A stretch of 64,000 nucleotides of DNA from Sthenelais limicola (taxonomy: Eukaryota > Annelida > Polychaeta > Phyllodocida > Sigalionidae). The stretch covers positions 4,183,685 to 4,247,684 of the forward strand of contig OW804097.1 in NCBI GenBank assembly GCA_942159475.1, given 5' to 3'. The notes beneath the pieces are model-generated. The model ran no database searches, was not told the DNA's origin, and saw only the letters and a list, made by a program, of their open reading frames with translations. This document shows positions 55,147 through 64,000 of this stretch, one piece after another. A program made the translations under genes and the position numbers. Numbering within the stretch: position 1 is the stretch's first letter; the number at the start of each line of letters is the position of its first letter.

Positions 55147-55558
55147 ATATGTCATCCGTTTTAGGAAAATGAGCCATAAGTCGCAAAAATGGATTTTGAG
55201 ATATCACCATATTTGAAAAGAGGAGATCAAGCTGATTCCAATGATAGTAAACACTAGGACACCCAATAAGTGTTTCTATATCTTAAGTTTGATATTTATA
55301 TTTTTGAAACAAAATGTTTACAATGTTTCTAGATGGGTAATTACCAGTAAAGTAACTAAATATACTTCATACAAAGGCCTTCAAAACGCAGAGATATATT
55401 TAATACAATGTTCCGAAATATGTTACATGGATTTATGTGACGATAAGTGCTAACCCTCTAAAGATCAGAACATTTTAATAAAGAGATCCTGTGAAAAACA
55501 CTTTGAAAAATATCAATTTTGCGAATTTTGACTCATTTTCCTGGAACACGTCACATAT
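55147..55558. mobile_element. MITE family B, copy 3
   Basis: The ends are the same inverted repeats as in copy 2 (AAAATGAGCCATAAGTCGCA at the left, TTTGACTCATTTTCCTGGAA at the right), with a shared interior. It separates two candidate micro-exons. Confidence 0.82.
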
Positions 55559-55635
55559 TATTATTAGTTTTGTTTGTTTATTCACAGTTTAGTATTTGAA
55601 AACTTAGAAAATCAATGTTAGTAGGAAATACTCAC

Positions 55636-55638
55636 ATC
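55636..55638 (-). other. Candidate 3-nt micro-exon GAT
   Basis: CCTCGATGCCTAAAAAG, GAT, GTGAGTATTTCC. The pyrimidine tract is weaker than at 54352 and 54816. Confidence 0.35.
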
Positions 55639-55664
55639 CTTTTTAGGCATCGAGGGAATTTATG

Positions 55665-55691
55665 AAGAAGAAGAAGAAGAAGAAGAAGAAA
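55665..55691. repeat. (GAA)n microsatellite
   Basis: About eight GAA units on the plus strand, so a CTT-rich tract on the minus strand just upstream of the 55636 acceptor. Confidence 0.9.
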
Positions 55692-56267
55692 AGATAAAAT
55701 AATTAATATGATTAGTCTATAAAGATCTAAGAAACCAGGTATAACTTCAAATTTATTGAAAATATTGTTTCCTTCATGTATAGATGGTTGATTCTTCTTT
55801 GGGGGCAGCACAGGTTTTTTTCAGTCCATGATCTTTATTATACATAGGTTAATGATATTAGGTTTTATGGATGCAGTCTGTTTAAAGCTTTCGTGGAAAT
55901 CCTAGTTTTGCTGGTCTATCTGCAAAAATCTGACATCCACAGTGCAAAAAGTACAAAAACACCCTTTTTTCAGTCAATTTTCTATTTTCTCAATATCATT
56001 ATAATTATTGAGAATTGAACAATATTGAGCAATATTGTTTTTCTTTATATCCCAATTCATTGGCACACTGCTTGACCTTAAGTGGAGGCAATATTTTATT
56101 TTCTATCACAAGCAGTCACAAAAAGTATACATATTCATAAAAATATGTTCGGGAATTTCTCTGTTACTGTTCCAACGCTATTATTCATCCCTAAGTGGTG
56201 CGGGTAAATACAAAAAAAATAAACTAGATATTATGTCAGTTGAATAATTTATTTCATTGACTTACCC

Positions 56268-58214
56268 CTAAAGACAAACTTCTGTTTGACTCTCAGTTTG
56301 GACTGAAGAAAAAAAGTCCCATGTGGGCTAGTTTTTGTCGTACCATTCCAACGACATTCCTACATAGGAATATTCAGACTGAGAAAAAAGAATCAGACAT
56401 TTCCTTTTCATGAAATAAAGCTTTCAATATCCTTCAATCAAAAAAAGAATAATTGAAAGAGTTTTATTTTCATAATGTGCATAATATGTTGGTAATGTTA
56501 CCATTCCAACTACAAAGTCATTTTTCTTTGAGGAAGACGTAACTAAGATAATAAGGATATTTTCCTCCCCATCCTCGATCCTTATATTCCTATCAGAAAA
56601 TGTTCTATTCTAGTCATTTTGTTGAAGAGACAAATGAGGGTCTTATTAAAAACTCGCCTATTGTACCACACTAGCGGGTAAAATCATTTATTTTTGGCGA
56701 TTTTTATTTTTCATTCTATTCTTATTTTTGGACATTTTTTTTTTTTTTTTTTTCTTTTTTTAGTAAAATCAACATATTTCTTGTTTAGGAAACGACAGTA
56801 TTAATTACTGACCCAATACATTGATTCAAAGCTATCATGGTAACAGATGAACTCCAGGGTACAAACCATACTATTTGAGAGATGATTGATCAAACTTTAT
56901 GATAAAAGGGATGCAAAAATTATACACCTGGAGTTTTGTATGATTGGTTTAGGCATAAGGTCATGTCTGGAAAATATCACCTTGGAAATGGCGTTGTCAT
57001 CACCAAAAGCAATAACAGAAATTAATTATTTAATGTGTAACTGGTCAATTACAGCTCACAAGGTTAGTGCATTTGAACGGTAACAATTGTTTTTAGTTGA
57101 TGCATCTTTTAAGAATAAAGTAAAAGAAAGAAGGTGCCCAACTTTCCCCATAAAATTTTCAAAATGTCTACAATATGTGACCCAAAGCTTTGGTCTCAGG
57201 AATGATTCTTTTTTTGTCCCTGTCCTGCCAACAAACGAGAATCGCCCATAATGTAAGATTTGATGACAAGCTTAATTATTACTTGTGACCTGATGAATGG
57301 CAAACTTAGCCCGAAAGCTAGTGTAATAAATAATTGAAATTAGGGGTCTTATTTCCAATCCACTGTTGCAATGTCACAGACCAGATTATGGTGTTATTGA
57401 TATGGTTACTGTTTCAATCAGGGGCCTATTCTGAGGTTGCTCATATTTAAAGCCCTCGGGCCCCCAACTCAGGGGTAAAAAGTGTATGCTTTTTTGTTCT
57501 AGCCTCTGAAAAGTAACCCCCATTCCGCGAATTTTCAGGGCATTTTACCCCCCCCATTTGTGGCAAAACGCGAACAATCTGATGCTAAAAAAGCCCCCTT
57601 TTTATGATTCAAGGAGTCAACGGTAATATGTACCACCAACTGGCAACATCTGAGATCATCCTTGAAGGATAGTGCATTTTTCTGTAACTTATTAGGCCTA
57701 AATATGATATTGATCTGTATAAAATAAAATAAAATAAAAAAACAAAACAGAAGTGGCCCACTTCTGTCATAATTATAGGCTATTCTGTGCCACAAAGTGA
57801 GTAAAAAAATACCCCCTTTTCCAGCATTTCACTGACTTTAGTTGCAAAAATACCCCCTTAATCAGCATTTCGCTGAAATCAGTTGCAAATTGGTACCCTT
57901 ATTTCTGATTTCATGCTATGTGTTTCCGAGTGTAAAATGACCCCTTTCTCTGTGAAATTGAGAAAAAAAAAGCACACACTTTTGAAAAGCATACACTTTT
58001 GAGGGGGGGGGCGGAATAAAACTGTGACAAATGATATCATAAAGTTTGTATTGTTGAGCAACATCATTGTATTCTATAGATGCACCCAAGAATTATGTAC
58101 TAACCCCATGTTAACTTTACACTGATCTTTATTCAAAACATATATGTACAAACAAATGTGGGTTCTTTGAGTGTTTTCCTGCCAAAAAGTAAGACAAAAT
58201 AGAATTCCACTTAC
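56268..58214. other. Non-coding, low-complexity stretches
   Basis: A minus-strand TAG-GG-GTAAGT string lies at 56261-56270 (possible 2-nt exon or recursive splice site, weak). There is a poly-T run near 56740-56760. A G/C-run region at 57420-58020 has two partial copies of a CCCCCTT...CAGCATTTC-CTGA unit (57810-57890). No gene. Confidence 0.4.
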
Positions 58215-58243
58215 GCTGATTCAGTTGGTGTCAGTTTCTCTGA
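58215..58243 (-). other. Candidate 29-nt exon
   Basis: Acceptor GTCCTGCAG, donor CAGC|GTAAGT. The content CTGACACCA resembles CTGACGCCA in the candidate exons at 59242 and 53634, so these may be duplicates of one small exon. Confidence 0.4.
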
Positions 58244-59241
58244 CTGCAGGACTTAAATGTAAATATGGAAGACTTTAGCTTGAAATGCGTAGCTTAGATT
58301 TTACAACCTGCTACATATTCAGTGGTTACTTAGAACATCTTGTCAACCTAAAAAGAAAATAAAGCATTGGCATTTTCAGGATTAGTGCCATTGTAGGTAT
58401 TAAAATACAAAATTGAGAAGGGTGGTATTATTTATTATCATAAGATTTCATGTCCATTTCACATATACAATCGTTGTCATACAAATTAAATAAAAAGAAT
58501 GGAAGAGGAATATTGTCTGTGACTGTCACAGCTCTTCCGAATACCCCATAAATCTTTTAATATGGACTGATAGAAAGAACGGTACTAGGTTGATACAAGT
58601 TGAGTACTAAACTATAGTAAATTATCAGGTATCAAGTACAAGGTACAAAGAATGTGTACACAAGTGTACGTGAATATAAGTGTCTATTGTCGGGATTGGA
58701 GGACAGTAAGTTGATTGTGGTTTGTGTTTATTAGGGTCCAACGTGAGGCCAACATGAGGCCTTCATCAAGGAGGATAATATATATAAATATAAAGTTCAT
58801 ATGACATGATGACATAAAGAAATAATTTGAATTATTAGTTTATTATTCATGAATACGTGTTAGGGTCAACTGTTATTCAGAGAACATTGACCTCGCCTTG
58901 ATTATACTAACAGCGACGAGTCAAAGTACTTTAGTGTGTTATTATTTGTGATAATTCTCCATGATTGTGTTATCATTCATAATTAGGAAATACTGTAGTA
59001 GAACAAGGATGTGGCCGTGCAATAAAGGCAGGGGAAATCCAGGAAAAACAAAAACACTAAACAAATTAGATATTTTTAAAGATAAAGATTAAACCATGAA
59101 TAAATGATTTGATGGTCAATTTTACCTACATATTCGTCAAAAACATTACGATTACATATGAGGCATAGTATCTACATAATTAATGTATTGATTTATTTTC
59201 CTGACATCTATATAGATGAAATAAAGCAGATTCACACTCAC

Positions 59242-59273
59242 TCTTGTAAACCAGGTGGCGTCAGTGTCTCTAT
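59242..59273 (-). other. Candidate 32-nt exon
   Basis: Acceptor GCTTCACAG, donor AAGA|GTGAGT. It contains ACACTGACGCCACC. One frame is open (RDTDATWFTR) and can be continued through 58215-58243, but the phase does not carry to the P-loop exon. It may be untranslated. Confidence 0.4.
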
Positions 59274-59694
59274 CTGTGAAGCTGTGGTACTGGAACTTGA
59301 TATTGTTTAGTTAGACTTCACACTGTAGCCGAGCTACTCTGTTGGCGAGGTAGTTTGCTAATGCAATAACACCTTGTCACCCTGAAGATAAAATGTACCA
59401 CATAATGGACTGTAGTCAAATAAATCTACCTCTGGACATAGAATCGTGGCTATTGGCATTTTTAATGTTACGTTATTGCAAGGTAAAATCTAACATTATA
59501 TGTATTTAGGGCATGAAATAATCTATAATTTATACACTTAATACTTTCTCTCAGGCTTTATCAAACCCTTATATTGAGTAAGTAAAGGAACATTATAGTG
59601 AATCATTGCTGCTTTGTGTGCCTGTAGTTGTCATAATTCTGACACCTCTATGTCTTATACCATATCACCGATAATCAATAATATCCATACTTAC

Positions 59695-59699
59695 TCTTA
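59695..59699 (-). other. Candidate 5-nt micro-exon TAAGA
   Basis: ATGGAGCAG, TAAGA, GTAAGTATGG. Very similar core to 54011-54015. The pyrimidine tract is poor. Confidence 0.25.
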
Positions 59700-60217
59700 C
59701 TGCTCCATGTAAATCCCATACAATTGTGGTTGAAGGAAAAAACCCGAGCCTTTGACCAAAGCTAATTTTTCCAGTCAATGTATTCTGGTCTGGAACGTCT
59801 AGTCAACATAGCAGAAAAATAGTTACATAAATAAAGATTAGTATTTGCTCATGTGGTTTGAGGATCAAATTACACGTTATTCTTTAAAGCTGCATTCCCA
59901 GCTAAATCAAACCAAAATTACTTTGGATAATTTATTCATTTATTAATGGGTTGATATTCAACATGTTCGCTTTCAACTATTCATTGCTACAGGCATATAA
60001 ACATAAATTGAATTATACAACTTGTTCCTCATTTCATTCTTTAGTATTTTGTACATTTTGAACCTAAGTTAATTAACTAAATAATAGAGTAAAAAACTTT
60101 TTTCCAAGACAAAACGAAAAACAGATGTACCTCTCAGCGTGTATCTGCTTGATTTACCTTAACAAATATTTTTTAGCAAAAAAAAATAAAAAAATATGAA
60201 AGGTAGTTTATACTCAC

Positions 60218-60241
60218 CATTAAGGTAATGCCAGTTGTAGC
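60218..60241 (-). other. Candidate 24-nt exon
   Basis: Acceptor CATTGCCAG, donor AATG|GTGAGT. It reads ATTGITLM in the frame of its full length. It ends in an ATG. Confidence 0.3.
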
Positions 60242-60292
60242 CTGGCAATGGATGCCACGAGGATGGATTCCAGGACTTATTCAAGTACTTAC

Positions 60293-60303
60293 TCTTAGAT
60301 CTA
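60293..60303 (-). other. Candidate 11-nt micro-exon
   Basis: TATATAGCAG, TAGATCTAAGA, GTAAGTACTTG. Confidence 0.25.
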
Positions 60304-60474
60304 CTGCTATATATTGCTTGTGGCTTAGTGTACAGTCAACACACTAACAAAGGCCTACAAGGATTAAGCCTATGTCAAACAATCACTCAGGTCTTGGATG
60401 ATGAGGTATGATTACACTTGGTGTTAGGGTTTGTAGATAAGTAAAGCCTTGAACCTTAGTCTTCAAACCAATAT

Positions 60475-60850
60475 GTAGTCAGGCATGTACAGACTAAGCT
60501 CTCATAAATCAAGCATGTGCAGACTAAGCTCTCATGAATCAAGCATGTACAGACTAAGCTCTCATAAATCAAGCATGTACAAACTAAGCTAAATCTTTCA
60601 AATGCAGCATGTACAAACTAAGCTTAAACTCTTAAATGCAGCATACAGACTAAGCTTTAACTCTTAAATCCAGCATGTACAGACTAAGCTTTAACTCTTA
60701 AATCCAACATATACAGACTAAGATTAACTAACTTATTTCAGCATGTACAAACCAAGCTCTTAACTCCAGTATGTACACAGTAAGATTAAGCTCTTACATC
60801 AATTATGTATAGACTTAATTATATCCAGTATGTGCACTTAACAACAGCTG
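60475..60850. repeat. Minisatellite, ~30-bp units
   Basis: About 11 irregular copies of a unit around CATGTACAGACTAAGCTCT. The copies degrade toward the right end. Confidence 0.85.
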
Positions 60851-61616
60851 GGAGCACCTGAAAGATGGAAGATATGTATATTTTTTATGTTATACTTTCT
60901 CTCTATTTGAGTAAAATGGCCATGTATGAACGATGTGTAAATTATGACAAAATAATCCTTGCATACGAATAGGAAATATAATTTGAGATGCTCCTACCTC
61001 ACCACAATAATAAATGAATCAACTGAAATATAAGGTGAACAGAGCAAGACAACTCGCTTTGCAAGGACACTATTGTATTTCTTTTATTTCTCAGATTTAT
61101 CTTATTTGTATTGTACTTTTCTTAACATAACTCGGTATGACCCATATGGTCACAAGGCAACGCACGAAGACACCCGGGTAGGGTATACTTGCGTCTTTTC
61201 ATCTTCTTTATATTTAACTTAATGTAATCTGGCCTCAAATGTAATAAAAAAAAATATGCAAGACACTTGATTTATCCACAGTATTATTTCATGTATCACA
61301 TTATCTTTAGAAAAGTAAGTCACTTTTGACTTAATTGATGGCTCAGCTAGCCTGCCCAGATGTCTGTAGCTTATGGTTCAACACTGATTTTATTTAAGAC
61401 TTTATTTACATAATTCCTTCAGGGGAAGCGTTTTCAGATGGTTTGGTCCATTTGAGGTAGATCAACTATTTATTAGGTAACTGGACCCTGCAGTACAATG
61501 TAATCAGGCTTAGATACTTCAAGTTTACTTAATGTGTGGTTAGATGAATAATATACAATCTTGTGTTAGACAATCTTTTTCCATTCATTAATATCGGTAT
61601 ATAATACTTCACTCAC

Positions 61617-61711
61617 CCTTCAATAACAAGCTGTCAGAGTGAGGTGGATGGTGCAGCAGGCAGAAGTCACGCTAACTACGAGTCATACCCAGCCTGAGGC
61701 CAGTAATCACC
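61617..61711 (-). other. Candidate 95-nt non-coding exon, copy 1
   Basis: Acceptor ATATAGTTGCAG, donor GAAGG|GTGAGTG. Stops in all useful frames suggest 5'UTR. A near-identical 95-nt copy is at 61876-61970. Confidence 0.4.
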
Positions 61712-61875
61712 CTGCAACTATATACCAGAAACTATGTTATACTTTAGTCTCATGTAGACCTTACTATATCAATACAGATTCTGAAGTTTTTACTTATTGG
61801 TTATAAGGTAAATCAATTATTCATTAGGTAATTGGACTCTGTAGTTCAATGTAACCAGGCTTAGATACTACTCAC

Positions 61876-61970
61876 CCTTAAATCACAAGCTGTCAGAGTG
61901 AGGTGGATGCTGCAGCAGGCAGAAGTCACGCTAACTACAAGTCAGACCCAGCCTGAGGCCAGTAATCACC
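61876..61970 (-). other. Candidate 95-nt non-coding exon, copy 2
   Basis: Same length and splice signals as 61617-61711 (donor TAAGG|GTGAGTAG). Differences are mostly single bases. The flanks are duplicated as well. Confidence 0.4.
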
Positions 61971-62050
61971 CTGCAACTATATACCAGAAACTGTTATTAC
62001 TTTAGTCTGACGCAGACCTTACTATTTCAATACAAATTTGGAAGTTTGTA

Positions 62051-64000
62051 CTTATTCGAACGCGTTTGAAATTAATGCCAGAGGTGTGGCAATATGGGCA
62101 GATATTAATTTCATCGCTTAAACAAACAATAATATCAGAATATATATTTTTTTCTTTTAGACACTCCATCTATCCGTCACGATATACATACACGACAAGA
62201 AATGTAAAGTTTATGCCATTTTATATAATGTAATGATGAAAATGCAACCAGCAAACTCTGAGAATAGTGTAATTGTTACATAATGTTTATTTGCTGAATA
62301 AAAATCTTAAATACAAAAAATAAGCAGTGAGCCACCTTCAGTCAATGATGAGGGTGGTAGTGTTCATCTACATAAAAAAACCACTGTAAGATCAAGAAGT
62401 GAGTTTCAAAACCTCCTATGTGAAGGAGAATTACCACCCCCACCACCCCGACTCAACTATGTGTAGAACCTCACACAGTGCATCATTTTACTATACTACT
62501 TACATTGTGGTATAGAGTGCATGTGCACTTTGTTTATGTATAGCACAATCACACTGCACATGCTATAGGACATATCTTTATATATTATCCTGTCTAGTCG
62601 TTGTGGAGTGACAGCCTTGTAGAGGAAATATTTAGCTTTAAGATGTTCTTTATTTTATACACAAGCTTTCGCAATTTTATGAGGAAGTTTTGCTAATTTC
62701 TCTATACTGACCTTGGGAATGACCTTGAATAGAGGAGCTGGATACTTAGGTATGAAGCACTGATGTCTAGCCAATGCTTGCTGGAACTGGTCAATGAATA
62801 AAGGCGGAATTAATTAATTGTATCACTGACTTTTAATATTTAAACGTTTCTAACGATAACACAATATTGAGTAATATGAATGTCACACTAAATATATGGA
62901 AATATCTTATTTAGACCAGTTATCAATTCATTTGAGAAAACTAAGGGACTATTTAAGACATCCATACAATTGTTGTATATATGTTTTGTATTTTTATTCT
63001 GCTCTCGTTCAAATTACAATTACATCTGCCAGAATTGAGATGGCTGCCTCTGTCTTAGCAGGTCTACTTGGAGCAACCCAATTAGTTCGTTATAGGTCAT
63101 ATTACCTTTACAAGAACGTAAACGCGATTTACATTTGTTTTGTTGTCCGATCATTGTCATTAGTACAATATATTAACATTGAAAAACCCTATATCCCCTT
63201 CCCGGCTGTTAAATTTACTTAATACTTCTATCTGTCAATCAGCGTTTTCTTCTCTTACTATCAGAGATAGTAGTTCATTGTTCTTTCATCCTTAGTCTTT
63301 GTTTCTTCACTATTACTTCGCTTCAGTTTCTACATTATTTTTAATCTCATAATGAGCCAACCCCATTCCCCAGAACATATTTCCTACAAGAACATTAGTA
63401 AACATACATGAAATGATCAGATAATACATTTAAATTTGATATACTTATACAATTTGATGTTGATTTTTACCGGTATATCGGTCTTTGATTAAGGACTTGT
63501 AAGCCTTATATGCCTGTAAATGTAAATGTGATATAGAAATAAAAATCTATTATTATTATTATTACATCTAGTCCATCAAATGGTGGTGGTGGATGTGTTC
63601 TTATGGCTCCCACCATTTTGTTTATTCACTCATTCAAATCTCAATATCGTGTGGATCTGTTGTAGTATGCTTGAATGCAATACAAAATAAAATATGATGA
63701 ATCCATCTGCTCACCTTTAGGTACTCTATGTGCGCTGGTATGGGAATAGTTGTGGATGCATTCAATGTTTCTATCGCCACCACCTGAATAAATAAAAATC
63801 AATGTTATGAATGTAAGAATGAATGAAACTACCACAACTGAATTTTTCCTTTCTCAATCAAATAAAGAAAATGAAGAAGGATGCCTCGAGTTTCCTGAGC
63901 TTTTCATGAGTTCATAGCCTTTTATAGAATATTTTATGATTTTGTTATTTTGCTGATGTACACTGACAATCTAGGTCAAATGGGCTTAACAATCCGATTA
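62051..64000. other. Non-coding right end, nothing recognised
   Basis: Only a short (TTA)n microsatellite at about 63548-63565 stands out. The frame at 62896-63222 has no family signature and AT-driven composition. Confidence 0.4.

Larger units (their letters stand above)
61455..62050. repeat. Tandem segmental duplication carrying the 95-nt exons
   Basis: About 250 bp starting near GGTAACTGGACCCTGCAGTA and running through the 95-nt segment to CTTATT is present twice (about 61455-61795 and 61804-62050). The first copy has an extra ~95 bp. Confidence 0.75.

Noticed and set aside
62896..63222. 108-residue plus-strand frame
   Set aside because: No recognisable motif, no splice partners and a composition like the surrounding AT-rich DNA.

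Overview
The window is metazoan nuclear DNA, AT-rich, intron-rich and heavily loaded with transposons. A Roc-COR GTPase joined to a CARD-like C-terminus, plus Ty3/gypsy, DIRS-type, CR1/jockey-type LINE and foldback elements, suggests a marine invertebrate (echinoderm, hemichordate, amphioxus or mollusc grade). The species cannot be named from the sequence alone.

The one clear host gene is on the minus strand. Ten phase-compatible exons between 28723 and 5763 join into one 739-codon reading frame: Roc P-loop, WDFAGQ and TKAD motifs, a COR domain with a Cys-rich tail, then a CARD-like fold that ends in a stop codon. Several exons (28, 40, 71 and 93 nt) are too small to stand out as open reading frames. 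Three of the nine introns appear to use GC donors. One 11-kb intron holds a Ty3/gypsy retrotransposon (9957-17318) with three intact overlapping ORFs.

Upstream of the P-loop exon lies the most striking part of the window, a tandem array of 41 units of about 222 bp (29785-41925). Read on the gene's strand, every unit has an acceptor-like AG, exactly three bases, and then a GTAAGT-type donor. The three bases take 15 different values while both flanks stay nearly constant. Diverged single copies of the same arrangement (3-nt candidate exons GAG, GGG and GAT, and a 9-nt one) continue at 54.3-55.6 kb. Further candidate micro-exons run to 60.3 kb, and a duplicated 95-nt candidate exon lies at 61.6 and 61.9 kb. 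My reading is that this is a large cassette array of 3-nt micro-exons in the 5' part of the Roc-COR-CARD gene, in the 5'UTR or the N-terminal coding part. This is an inference; a satellite that merely carries splice-like motifs is the alternative.

Between the two parts of the array (42-53.6 kb) transposons have accumulated: a non-autonomous LTR element with a 4-bp target duplication (42149-47022), several LINE fragments, a palindromic MITE and a decayed DIRS-type tyrosine-recombinase retroelement (50148-53213). The left end (1-5.7 kb) holds a nest of DNA transposons. The right end (62-64 kb) shows nothing recognisable.
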